The translations under genes were made by a program, and so were the position numbers. Below, piece after piece: positions 1 through 7,845 of a stretch of DNA of 13,742 nucleotides. The notes under the pieces were generated by a model. That model had not been told where the DNA came from and ran no database searches. It saw nothing but the letters and a program-made list of their open reading frames with translations. The DNA comes from an uncultured Eubacterium sp. Lineage in GTDB: Bacteria > Bacillota > Clostridia > Lachnospirales > Lachnospiraceae. The DNA is taken from the NCBI GenBank assembly GCA_905236225.1, contig CAJOPM010000028.1:1-13742 (forward strand), in the 5' to 3' direction. The first letter of the stretch is position 1. Each line of letters begins with the position of its first letter.

Positions 1-203
1 AGCTTGTTAAGCTGTTTTTTAATTTGGTCTAAATCTCTTTCATCACCTGTAGAAACAATCGTAATCCTCGTGAATCCGGGATCAGATGTGACACCTGCTG
101 AAAAGCTGTCAATATTGAATGCTCTGCGTGAAAAAAGCCCGGATATGTGAGATACAACTCCGGATCTGTTCTCAACAAGCAATGATAAAACCTGTCTTCT
201 CAT
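1..203 (-). CDS. ilvN: Acetolactate synthase small (regulatory) subunit, N-terminal part, cut by window edge
   Basis: Only the first 67 codons lie in the window. The protein starts MRRQVLSLLVENRSGVVSHI and continues through a segment reading GLFSRRAFNIDSFSAG. This is the N-terminal ACT domain of the IlvN/IlvH family, the regulatory subunit that binds valine and activates the IlvB catalytic subunit of acetohydroxyacid synthase in branched-chain amino acid synthesis. The start ATG at 203-201 has an AAGGAAAG ribosome binding site about 9 nt upstream, and no in-frame alternative fits better. A strong promoter lies directly upstream at 243-271, so ilvN is probably the first gene of a transcription unit running left out of the window rather than a distal gene behind ilvB. 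The C-terminal domain and following genes cannot be seen. Confidence 0.9.
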   Translation of the reverse strand, partial: MRRQVLSLLVENRSGVVSHISGLFSRRAFNIDSFSAGVTSDPGFTRITIVSTGDERDLDQIKKQLNK

Positions 204-242
204 AAATAATCTACTTTCCTTAATAATTATGCTGCGTGTTTT

Positions 243-271
243 ATTCTAGCAATAGGGCTATTGAATGTCAA
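243..271 (-). promoter_or_regulatory. Sigma-A promoter of ilvN
   Basis: On the minus strand, TTGACA (271-266) is followed by a 17-nt spacer and TAGAAT (248-243). The -35 box is perfect and the -10 box matches in five of six positions. Transcription would start near 236, giving a leader of about 33 nt before the ilvN ATG. Such a short leader leaves no room for a T-box or a leader-peptide attenuator. Confidence 0.75.
250..263. promoter_or_regulatory. Palindrome in the ilvN promoter spacer, possible operator
   Basis: CAATAG-GG-CTATTG is a perfect 6+6 dyad with a 2-nt centre. It lies wholly between the -10 and -35 boxes of the ilvN promoter, a position where a bound repressor, or a MerR-type regulator, would directly affect RNA polymerase. 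The protein that might bind is unknown. Confidence 0.35.
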
Positions 272-298
272 GAATCTAAGCCCACAGCATAAGCACTA

Positions 299-421
299 TT
301 ATTCCTCTGTTTCATCCGGAACTAAAGCCTTTATTGCCGGACGTTTTTTAATCATGCCGGTAAGCATAGTGATAATAAAACAAATAGTTGTTAGAATTGC
401 AAATACCTTGTGTGCTTTCAT
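299..421 (-). CDS. Small single-pass membrane protein, 40 aa, unknown function
   Basis: An ATG at 421-419 opens a 40-codon frame ending in TAA at 301-299. It lies 5 nt after the stop of the beta-helix gene and has a good ribosome binding site (AGAAGG, 8 nt before the ATG) embedded in the end of that gene. The product begins MKAHKVFAILTTICF. It has a basic N-terminus, one hydrophobic segment at about residues 6-23, a basic stretch (KKRP) just after it, and an acidic end (DETEE). This is the composition of a small one-helix membrane protein, probably with its C-terminus in the cytoplasm by the positive-inside rule. I do not recognise a family. Strong initiation signals and tight coupling to the upstream gene support translation, but conservation is untested. 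Confidence 0.6.
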   Translation of the reverse strand: MKAHKVFAILTTICFIITMLTGMIKKRPAIKALVPDETEE

Positions 422-426
422 AGAGA

Positions 427-1092
427 TTACCTTCTTTCTATAATGTTATCAGAATTTTTATAGATTGACCCCGCTGCAACTACACCTCTTACACTTGAGA
501 GAGGATAGATGTTTGAGCCTCGTCCTACTACTGTTCCCGGATTTAACACGCTGTTACATCCGACTTCTACTAAGTCTCCTAAAAACGCTCCGACTTTCTT
601 TCTGCCGGTCTCAATCTTTTGGTCATTGCCCTTAACCACAACCAATGCTTTATCAGATTTGACATTGGATGTAATTGATCCGGCTCCCATATGCGCCTTG
701 TATCCCAATATCGAATCTCCCACATAATTATAATGCGGAACCTGAACATTATCAAATAAAATTACATTTTTTAACTCTGTTGAGTTTCCAACCACGGCAT
801 TCTTACCCACTATTGCGCTGCCTCTTATAAATGCACACTGCCTTATTTGCGCGTCCTCGTCTATAATAAGCGGTCCATTTAAATATGCCGAATCAAATAC
901 CTTCGCACTCTTTGCAATCCATATATTTTCACCCTTTTTCTCGTATTTGTCCGGATCGAGACTGTTACCAAGTTCTATAATATAATCTGATATTTTATCT
1001 AATATCTCCCACGGATAAGATGCCTTTTCAAACAAACAAGCTGCTATGGTCTTAGTCGTATCAAATAAATTTTCTATTCTGCATTCTTTCAT
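427..1092 (-). CDS. GlmU-like left-handed beta-helix protein (predicted acyltransferase), 221 aa
   Basis: The protein has a short alpha-helical N-terminus (residues 1-50) followed by hexapeptide repeats of a left-handed parallel beta-helix (about 55-205). The segment HYNYVGDSILGYKAHMGAGS (120-139) closely resembles the acetyltransferase half of GlmU, and H120 aligns with the catalytic histidine region (H363 in E. coli). The N-terminal nucleotidyltransferase domain of GlmU is entirely absent, so this is not a complete GlmU, although such proteins are often named UDP-N-acetylglucosamine pyrophosphorylase. An acyl transfer to a sugar or sugar nucleotide is likely, but the substrate is unknown. 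The start is ATG 1092-1090, overlapping the rlmN stop as ATGA and preceded by AGAGGAAG. A longer frame from 1131 exists but has no such signal. It is translationally coupled to rlmN. Confidence 0.8.
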   Translation of the reverse strand: MKECRIENLFDTTKTIAACLFEKASYPWEILDKISDYIIELGNSLDPDKYEKKGENIWIAKSAKVFDSAYLNGPLIIDEDAQIRQCAFIRGSAIVGKNAVVGNSTELKNVILFDNVQVPHYNYVGDSILGYKAHMGAGSITSNVKSDKALVVVKGNDQKIETGRKKVGAFLGDLVEVGCNSVLNPGTVVGRGSNIYPLSSVRGVVAAGSIYKNSDNIIERR

Positions 1093-2132
1093 ATTTCTTC
1101 CTCTATATGTCTCTTTCTCAGTTGTCCGCACGCTCCATCTATATCTGTACCCATCTCTCTTCTAAGCGTTGCGTTAATGTTATTTTTCTTGAGTGTTTCT
1201 AAAAATTTGTTTGCTCCTGATTTATCCGGCCTTAAATATCCTGTCTCTCTTACCGGATTTACCGGTATAAGATTAATATGACAATTAAATCCTCTAACCA
1301 GTGCTATCAGTTTTTTTGCACACTGCAAAGAATCATTTACGCCCTTAATCAGGCTGTATTCAAATGTTATTCTTCTGCCTGTTTTATCAAAATAATATCT
1401 GCAGGCGTCCATTACTTCATCTAAGCTGTATTTTCTGGCTATCGGCATGATCTGCTCCCTGAGTTTTTGATCAGGCGCATGCAATGATAGCGCAAGCGTA
1501 ATCTGCAATTTACTTTTTGCAAGTTCTCTTATTTTATCTGCAAGGCCACAGGTAGAAACCGTAATGCTTCTTTGACTTAAATTAAATCCGTCCTCATCGC
1601 AAATGATAGAGATAAACTTAAGCAGATTATCCATATTTTCAAGCGGTTCGCCCGTACCCATGACAACAACATTTGATATCTTTTTCTGTGTATCTTGTTC
1701 AATAGCATATATCTGGGTAAGCATCTGCGAGGCACTAAGATTTCTTTTAAGTCCGCCGATTGTGGATGCACAAAAAGTACACCCCATCCTGCATCCTACC
1801 TGCGATGAAATACAGACGCTGTTGCCGTGATGATAAATCATAAATACACTCTCTACCAGGCTTCCATCATTCATCTCAAACAAATATTTTTTTGTCCCAT
1901 CAATTTGTGACGTCATGGTCTTAATAATCTTAGGATAGTCAATATAGCACTGCTTACTTAATGTTTCTCTAAGTTCTTTGGAAATATTACTCATCTCATC
2001 AAATGATCTGACTTTTTTTTCGTGGAGCCAAGAAAATATCTGTTTAGCCCTAAAGGCTTTATGGCCGATCGATGTTATATATTCTTCTAACCGGCTTTTA
2101 TCAAGGGATAGGATGTCAATACCTTCCATCAT
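1089..2132 (-). CDS. rlmN: Dual-specificity 23S rRNA A2503 / tRNA A37 C2-methyltransferase RlmN (radical SAM)
   Basis: RlmN makes 2-methyladenosine at A2503 of 23S rRNA, and at A37 in some tRNAs, by radical SAM chemistry with a transient methylated cysteine. The cluster-binding motif is GCRMGCTFC with C114, C118 and C121. The two extra mechanistic cysteines are present: C107 (in VCISS) and C335 (in GACGQL), corresponding to C118 and C355 of E. coli. The radical SAM motif GTGEPLEN and the ending RREMGTDIDGACGQL are typical, and 347 aa is normal length. Two ATGs stand next to each other (2132 and 2129). The GGAGG in the rsmB tail is 4 nt from the first and 7 nt from the second, so the second may be preferred. 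The first ATG overlaps the rsmB stop by one base (TAATG), indicating translational coupling. Confidence 0.96.
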   Translation of the reverse strand: MMEGIDILSLDKSRLEEYITSIGHKAFRAKQIFSWLHEKKVRSFDEMSNISKELRETLSKQCYIDYPKIIKTMTSQIDGTKKYLFEMNDGSLVESVFMIYHHGNSVCISSQVGCRMGCTFCASTIGGLKRNLSASQMLTQIYAIEQDTQKKISNVVVMGTGEPLENMDNLLKFISIICDEDGFNLSQRSITVSTCGLADKIRELAKSKLQITLALSLHAPDQKLREQIMPIARKYSLDEVMDACRYYFDKTGRRITFEYSLIKGVNDSLQCAKKLIALVRGFNCHINLIPVNPVRETGYLRPDKSGANKFLETLKKNNINATLRREMGTDIDGACGQLRKRHIEEEI

Positions 2133-3430
2133 TACTCCTCCCTCTTAAGATAAGCGATGTAAAAACCGTCACAAACAGAGCCTTGTGGAAATATTGTTTT
2201 CTCGCTCATCAACCTAAATTGCGGATGTGCAAGCAAAAACCGTCTGACATTATCAGCGTTTTCTTCTTTTGTAAGCGTACATGTGCTATAAACTATTCTT
2301 CCATCTTTTTTTAGGTAATCACAGCATTTATTTAGAATTTTTAGTTGCAGTGCGGCAAGTGATTTAATATCTTCCTTTAATGTGTGATATTTTATGTCCG
2401 GCTTTCTTGCTATGACCCCAAGCCCCGAACAAGGAAGATCAGCTATAATCCCATCGACTTTGCCAGCCAAACTCTCATCGAAATCAAGCGCATCAAATAC
2501 TTCAATATATATATTATTAATATCGCATCTTTGCGCATTTTCTTTGATTCTTTCTATCTTGGAATTGCTGATATCCCTGGCAATAACACACCCTGTGTTA
2601 TTCATTAGTTCACATGCATAAGTTGCCTTCCCTCCAGGAGAAGCACATAAATCGAGTATTATTTCTCCTTCTTTTGGAGAGAGCGTCTTTACTGCCTGCA
2701 TTGAACTGATATCCTGCACACTGAAAAATCCTTCTTTAAACTCATCTATCTGTGCAATATTATCAAAGCCTTCTATATAGAACGCTTCTTTTATCAGATC
2801 ACTTTGTTCAACACTTATGCCCTGGTTTTTAAGCCTATCCTCAAGCTCAGATGGCAAAATCTTTAATGTATTTGTCCGTATACACACTCTCGAAGGAGAT
2901 ATCAGCTGCCTGCAAATATCGCTTGTGCGCTCATAGCCATAGTCATCAGCAAAAGTCTTTACAATCCACTGCGGCATAGAATATGCCACGCTTAAATTAA
3001 GTGACGGATCTAAAGGATATGAAATTTGTCCTATATTCCTGGCCAAATTTCTCATCACAGCGTTAACATAACCCGCTAAAGAGGCAAAGCCTTTCTTTCT
3101 GGCAAGCTTTACACTCTCACTTACAGCCGCTCTATCCGGAACCGCATCCATATATTTAAGTTGGTATGCACCCATTCTAAGTATGTTGCGAATCACCGGC
3201 TTAAGTTTTTTTGTCTTAACTTTTGAGACCTGATCTATAAGATAATCTAACTCGATCGCTCTTTCGACGCACCCATATATAAGATAATTAAGAAAGGCTC
3301 TTTCGTTTTTGGGAAGATATGAATATCTATCCAGCACTCCCTTAATCACTATATTGGAATATTCTTTTTTCTCCATTATCAAAAGAAGTGCCTCTAGAGC
3401 CAGTGCTCTTAGGTTCTCGCTTGCAGCCAA
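2132..3430 (-). CDS. rsmB: 16S rRNA (cytosine-967-C5)-methyltransferase RsmB, TTG start
   Basis: RsmB methylates C967 of 16S rRNA. An N-terminal NusB-like RNA-binding domain (about 1-135) precedes a Rossmann methyltransferase domain. Visible motifs are the SAM loop LDLCASPGGK (259-268), DLPCSG with C334, and STCTLTKEEN with the catalytic nucleophile C384 (C389 in E. coli Fmu). The length of 432 aa is usual. The start codon is TTG at 3430-3428, 1 nt after the fmt stop, with GAGG 6 nt upstream. The next methionine is at residue 19 and would remove the first NusB-domain helix, so the TTG is favoured. Confidence 0.95.
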   Translation of the reverse strand: MAASENLRALALEALLLIMEKKEYSNIVIKGVLDRYSYLPKNERAFLNYLIYGCVERAIELDYLIDQVSKVKTKKLKPVIRNILRMGAYQLKYMDAVPDRAAVSESVKLARKKGFASLAGYVNAVMRNLARNIGQISYPLDPSLNLSVAYSMPQWIVKTFADDYGYERTSDICRQLISPSRVCIRTNTLKILPSELEDRLKNQGISVEQSDLIKEAFYIEGFDNIAQIDEFKEGFFSVQDISSMQAVKTLSPKEGEIILDLCASPGGKATYACELMNNTGCVIARDISNSKIERIKENAQRCDINNIYIEVFDALDFDESLAGKVDGIIADLPCSGLGVIARKPDIKYHTLKEDIKSLAALQLKILNKCCDYLKKDGRIVYSTCTLTKEENADNVRRFLLAHPQFRLMSEKTIFPQGSVCDGFYIAYLKREE

Positions 3431-3431
3431 T

Positions 3432-4370
3432 CTAGTCCTCTCGCTTTCCTAACAATGTCCCAACTTCAATGCTATATCCGCGCAAAAAAGCATCAGCGCT
3501 CATCCTTTTCTTTCCGGCAAGCTGTACCTCTTTTAGGACTATACTTGCATCTGTCGTTGCAACCTCGATTCCCTCTTTGCCAACTGATATAACCTCACCG
3601 GGTTTACCGGACTTTGTCTCGGATACGGATGCACTCCATACCTTTAGCATCTTTGAATCCAAATATGTAAATGCGCTTGGCCACGGATTCATACCTCTTA
3701 TAAGCCTCTCAATTGTAATTGCATCCTGATTAAAATCAATGAGTCCTTCTTCTTTTTTGATAGGCTTTGTATAAGTCGCTTTATTATTATCCTGCGCAGT
3801 ATATGTAGCCGTATTATTTTCAATAAGATCTAATGCTTCATTACATGCTTCTCCTCCAAGTGTTGCCAATCTTTCAAACAAACTTCCTGCCGTCTCGTCG
3901 GCATTTAGCTTTATTTCTTTTTGCAAAATGATATCTCCGGTATCCATCCCCTCTGCCATCTTCATAATGGTAACTCCGCTTACCTTATCTCCGTTAAGCA
4001 CGGCTCTTTGAATCGGAGAAGCTCCTCTGTATTTTGGAAGCAGGGACGCATGCACGTTAATACAGCATTCTTTTGGCATATCAAGTACTGCCTTGGGAAG
4101 TATCTGTCCAAATGCCGCCACTACAAATACGTCCGCATTATAATCTTTAAGATAATCTATAGCTTCCTGCTCTTTAATCTTTTTGGGCTGATACACCTCA
4201 AGACCAAGCTCTAGAGCACATTCCTTCACGCTGGTTGCCTGCATCTTAGAGCCTCTGCCCCGAGGTCTGTCGGGCTGTGAAACAACCAACACAATTTCAT
4301 GCCCGGCAATATGAAGTGAGCGCAATATTTCTGATGCAAAATCAGGCGTTCCCATAAAAACAATCTTCAT
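3432..4370 (-). CDS. fmt: Methionyl-tRNA formyltransferase
   Basis: Fmt transfers formyl from 10-formyltetrahydrofolate to initiator methionyl-tRNA. The N-terminus MKIVFMGTPDFA and the segment NVHASLLPKYRGASPIQRA are diagnostic. Catalytic residues N105, H107 and D143 (in GMDTGD) correspond to N108, H110 and D146 of E. coli. The flexible loop rich in Arg/Gly (PDRPRGRG, 33-40) that contacts the tRNA acceptor is present, and a C-terminal OB-fold domain follows from about residue 205. The 312-aa length is normal. It lies 18 nt after def; GAGGG about 10 nt before the ATG serves as ribosome binding site. Adjacent fmt and def pair addition and removal of the formyl group. Confidence 0.97.
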   Translation of the reverse strand: MKIVFMGTPDFASEILRSLHIAGHEIVLVVSQPDRPRGRGSKMQATSVKECALELGLEVYQPKKIKEQEAIDYLKDYNADVFVVAAFGQILPKAVLDMPKECCINVHASLLPKYRGASPIQRAVLNGDKVSGVTIMKMAEGMDTGDIILQKEIKLNADETAGSLFERLATLGGEACNEALDLIENNTATYTAQDNNKATYTKPIKKEEGLIDFNQDAITIERLIRGMNPWPSAFTYLDSKMLKVWSASVSETKSGKPGEVISVGKEGIEVATTDASIVLKEVQLAGKKRMSADAFLRGYSIEVGTLLGKRED

Positions 4371-4388
4371 ATTATGAATCCCTCTTTC

Positions 4389-4898
4389 CTAGTCTTGATT
4401 TACCTCGGCCTCATTTTCTGCCTCAGCCATTGCATCTACTATTTCTCCTTCGACCTTTTCTACATACATATGCCCATCAAGATGATCAAGCTCATGACAG
4501 ATAGCTCTTGCAAGCAGCTTGTAGGCCTCAATGGTATGCTCCTTCATATCTTCATCATAGTATTTTGCAATAACGTGATCAGGTCTTCTTACCTTGCCTG
4601 ATTTGCCCGGATAACTAAGGCAACCTTCATCTCCGAATTGCTCGCCGTCCTGCTTTACAATCTCAGGATTTATCATAATGATTGGATCAGCATTGCCTTC
4701 TTCGTCCCCTACATCTATTACCACAACGCGCCTAAGAACGCCTACCTGACATGCCGCAAGACCTACTCCATCCTTTTCATACATTGTCTCTAACATATCT
4801 TCTATCAGTTCTTTAATTCTGGGAGTCACTTCCTTTACCGGCCTTGAAACCTTTTCCAAAACCGGATCCCCTAATATTCTAATTTGTCTTAAAGCCAT
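4389..4898 (-). CDS. def: Peptide deformylase
   Basis: Def removes the formyl group from nascent N-formylmethionine peptides. All three family motifs are visible: GVGLAACQ (44-51), EGCLS (91-95, metal ligand C93) and HELDH (135-139, metal ligands H135 and H139, catalytic E136). Motif I has Cys in place of the commoner Pro (AACQ for AAPQ). The length of 169 aa is usual, with an acidic tail rich in Glu after residue 150. GGAGG precedes the ATG by about 6 nt. It lies 39 nt after priA and 18 nt before fmt, in the conserved priA-def-fmt order. Confidence 0.97.
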   Translation of the reverse strand: MALRQIRILGDPVLEKVSRPVKEVTPRIKELIEDMLETMYEKDGVGLAACQVGVLRRVVVIDVGDEEGNADPIIMINPEIVKQDGEQFGDEGCLSYPGKSGKVRRPDHVIAKYYDEDMKEHTIEAYKLLARAICHELDHLDGHMYVEKVEGEIVDAMAEAENEAEVNQD

Positions 4899-4937
4899 TT
4901 TGTTCCTCCATCGACTAAAATAATAATGTCTATATCA

Positions 4938-7163
4938 TCAAAATGAATTTGGATTGAAATCATATTGTACCACAACCTGCTGAAAAGATATATTATCCTT
5001 TATAAATCTTTCAAGGTGGTCCTTGACATTAACTAACACTTTGTAATCGGGATTCTTCATATACAAAACTTTTCTGTATGTATCTTTTACCTTTGCAATA
5101 GGTGCGCTTGATGGGCCGATAATTTTAAGCCCCTCAATCTTCATATTTTCAATATATCCTTTAATAATATCTGCTGCATCTTCAGCCGCATCCTCATTCC
5201 TTGATGAAATGGGTATATACAGAAGGTTTGATATTGGCGGATAATCCATAAGCAACCGATATCCTATCTCATTTTCATAAAATGAAACGTAATCTTGCTT
5301 TGATGCATCAACAATACAATAATTTTCAGGCTGATAAGTCTGTATTATAACATCGCCTTCCTTTGTGCCCCGTCCCGCTCGTCCTGCTGCCTGACACAAA
5401 AGCTGAAATGTTCTCTCACCTGATTGAAAATCACTTATACCTAAAGACAAATCTGCAGCAAGTATGCCTACCAGCGTTACATTTTCAAAATCATGTCCTT
5501 TAACTATCATCTGCGTCCCAATTAATATATCTGCTCTATGCGATGAAAATGCCTCTAAAATTGCTTCGTAGGAGCCCTTTTTCCTTGTCGTATCAGCGTC
5601 CATTCTAAGTGTCATTGCATTTGGAAAAAGTTTCTTAACCTCTAACTGTATCTTCTGTGTTCCTGCTTTAAATCCTCCGATGTATGGCGATAAGCAAGTC
5701 GGGCATTTATCGGGCATTTGGGTTTCATATCCGCAATAATGACATATCAGTTTACCCTTTAAATGCTGACTTAAGGATACATCACAGTGGGGACACTTGA
5801 TGATCTCGCCACACGACCTGCATGATACAAACCCGGCTATACCTCGCCTGTTTAAAAAAAGCATTATCTGCTCTTTTTTTTCAAGCCTATCTTTCATATA
5901 TTCTACGAGCTTGGCACTAAAAATGCTTCTATTGCCCGCTTTAAGCTCACTTCGCATATCGACAATATGTGTCTTTGCCATATTCTGTCCCATAGCTCGA
6001 TTAGGCAGAGTAAGCAATGTGTAGATGCCCCTTTTGGCTCTATAGTAACTCTCAAGAGAAGGCGTCGCCGAGCCCAATACTACCGAGGCATGCATCATAG
6101 ATGCTCTTGCAATCGCAGTCTGCCTTGCATGATATCTTGGCATATTTTCACTCTTATAGCTTGTCTCATGTTCTTCATCAATTACGATTAATCCCAAATT
6201 GCTAAACGGCGCAAATAATGCCGAACGCGGGCCTATCATAACTGATATGTCTCCATTTTTGGCCCTCATAAACTGATCGTATCTTTCGCCCGCGGACATC
6301 TTTGAATTAAGAATAGATACCTTGTCTTTAAAACGTGCATAAAATCTCATAACCGTTTGATAAGTAAGAGCTATTTCCGGTATCAATACAATAACCTGCC
6401 TGCCGCATCCTAAGACATACTCAATCATATCCATATAGACTTCCGTCTTGCCGCTTCCTGTCACTCCATGAATCAGATAGGTTCCCCTCTTATTATTCTT
6501 ATAATCATCTATAAACTTATCAACAGCCTCTTTTTGTCCCTTGTTAAGCGTAGGCCTTTGTTTATATTCCAATGGCATGGTTTTAGGTAAAGGATTTCTA
6601 TAAAGCGCTTTTTCTCTAACGGATATCAGCCCCTCCTCTATAAAATAATTAACCGTGCCGCTTGTAAGATTTAATTCTTTTTTTAGCTCATCTAAATCTG
6701 CCGGATTCTTCTCAATAAGCCTTTTTAAAAATCTTATTCTTGCCGTTGCCCTTTTTTTCTCAAATTCTTGAAGCTTTAATTTAAGCTTATCTTCTGTTTC
6801 ATTTAGATAAACTGTTCTTTGCTTTTTTTCTGTAACCTTTGTTTTGACCGGAAGAACGGTTTTAAGCGCCTGATTAATTGTGCCTCCATAGTATTTTTTC
6901 ATCCATCCGGCTAATGCGATAAGGTGGCTCTCTATGGCCACCTCATCTGTTAATATCTCATTGATTGGTTTTATTTTTGATATTTCAATCTTAGGAGCAT
7001 CACTAAAATCTATGATATACCCCTTAATACTTCTGCTGCCAAACGGTACCAGTACCCTCATCCCTATTCTCAACTTATCCTCTAGTTGCTTTGGAACTTC
7101 ATACTGAAAAGGTTTATCAAGCTTCTCTGCAGAAATATCCACTATTATATCAGCATATTTCAT
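4938..7163 (-). CDS. priA: Primosomal protein N' (replication restart helicase PriA)
   Basis: PriA recognises stalled forks and D-loops and reloads the replicative helicase. The order is an N-terminal 3'-DNA-binding domain (1-105), a winged-helix region (about 135-195), a helicase core with Walker A GVTGSGKT (233-240) and DEEH box (329-332), and a zinc-binding insert with eight cysteines (C448, C451, C457, C460, C474, C477, C487, C490). The second helicase lobe contains GTQMIVKGHDF and QAAGRAGR, followed by the C-terminal domain. All eight zinc ligands are intact and 741 aa is normal. The ATG has only a weak AAAGG about 12 nt upstream and lies 17 nt after the lipoprotein stop, so initiation may be modest. 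Confidence 0.97.
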   Translation of the reverse strand: MKYADIIVDISAEKLDKPFQYEVPKQLEDKLRIGMRVLVPFGSRSIKGYIIDFSDAPKIEISKIKPINEILTDEVAIESHLIALAGWMKKYYGGTINQALKTVLPVKTKVTEKKQRTVYLNETEDKLKLKLQEFEKKRATARIRFLKRLIEKNPADLDELKKELNLTSGTVNYFIEEGLISVREKALYRNPLPKTMPLEYKQRPTLNKGQKEAVDKFIDDYKNNKRGTYLIHGVTGSGKTEVYMDMIEYVLGCGRQVIVLIPEIALTYQTVMRFYARFKDKVSILNSKMSAGERYDQFMRAKNGDISVMIGPRSALFAPFSNLGLIVIDEEHETSYKSENMPRYHARQTAIARASMMHASVVLGSATPSLESYYRAKRGIYTLLTLPNRAMGQNMAKTHIVDMRSELKAGNRSIFSAKLVEYMKDRLEKKEQIMLFLNRRGIAGFVSCRSCGEIIKCPHCDVSLSQHLKGKLICHYCGYETQMPDKCPTCLSPYIGGFKAGTQKIQLEVKKLFPNAMTLRMDADTTRKKGSYEAILEAFSSHRADILIGTQMIVKGHDFENVTLVGILAADLSLGISDFQSGERTFQLLCQAAGRAGRGTKEGDVIIQTYQPENYCIVDASKQDYVSFYENEIGYRLLMDYPPISNLLYIPISSRNEDAAEDAADIIKGYIENMKIEGLKIIGPSSAPIAKVKDTYRKVLYMKNPDYKVLVNVKDHLERFIKDNISFQQVVVQYDFNPNSF

Positions 7164-7180
7164 ATCTTATGCTGCCTTTC

Positions 7181-7843
7181 TTATTCCGCTGTTTCTTCTG
7201 ATTCGTAATTGTCCATAACCGCCTTTATTGCAGATTTAAGGAACGCAAAATCCTGACTTATCTCTTCATCGGATAAAGCGTCTTGCATCTGCTCATCTAC
7301 ACCTGCATCGACAAAGTCCATGGAATTGGCTTCATAATCTTCTATTGCGGCTTCAACTAAATTGGAAATAGGTATAAAATTATTGGCAAATTCTTCTTTC
7401 GACTCGTCAGAAAGTTTTTCATATCCGGCACTTAGATCATTTACCAGAACCGCCATATCAATATCAGCTGTATTATAATCTGCCGCAAATTCTGCAACAG
7501 TTGCTGCTGCCATAGCTTCTTTTAAGCTGCTTCCACTGCTGCCCTCAAATCCCGTGCATGCTTGAAACAAAGCCAAAGCGACCTTGTAGTCTATAACGCT
7601 CTCAAGAACCTCTTCGGTTTCATCCTGCGTCTCTTCTTCAGTCTGCTGTGTTTCCTCAGTAGTATCCTGGGTATCCTGCGAATCATCTCCGGTATTGTTT
7701 TTATCTTCATCTGTTGTATCTTGAGCGTTATTCGTCTCGCCTGTCGCTGTCTTATTATTGGCGTTTGATGATGTACATCCTGCAGTTATTGCTGCAAATC
7801 CCACTGTGCCGACTAACATTAACATTACTATTAATTTCTTCAT
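7181..7843 (-). CDS. Predicted lipoprotein of unknown function
   Basis: The start MKKLIVMLMLVGTVGFAAIT followed by AGC is a type II signal peptide with a lipobox-like TAGC, giving lipidation at C23. Residues 24-80 form a low-complexity linker dominated by Thr, Asp, Glu, Gln and Asn, as expected for a spacer crossing the cell wall. The C-terminal 140 residues are acidic and predicted mostly helical. I recognise no enzymatic motif or named domain. The ATG lies 2 nt after the murE stop, and its likely ribosome binding site (AAGGAG) lies inside the last murE codons about 11 nt away, so the two genes are coupled. Its position between murE and priA suggests expression with cell-wall synthesis, but the function is unknown. 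Confidence 0.8.
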   Translation of the reverse strand: MKKLIVMLMLVGTVGFAAITAGCTSSNANNKTATGETNNAQDTTDEDKNNTGDDSQDTQDTTEETQQTEEETQDETEEVLESVIDYKVALALFQACTGFEGSSGSSLKEAMAAATVAEFAADYNTADIDMAVLVNDLSAGYEKLSDESKEEFANNFIPISNLVEAAIEDYEANSMDFVDAGVDEQMQDALSDEEISQDFAFLKSAIKAVMDNYESEETAE

Positions 7844-7845
7844 AA

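Noticed and set aside
261..443. 60-codon plus-strand frame opposite the small membrane protein
   Set aside because: It lacks a ribosome binding site and lies antisense to the better supported 40-aa ORF and the ilvN promoter. The composition is that of a reverse-complement shadow.
7562..7768. Hydrophobic plus-strand frame of 68 codons opposite the lipoprotein linker
   Set aside because: Its apparent membrane character comes from the complement of Asp/Glu/Thr-rich codons, and there is no start signal.
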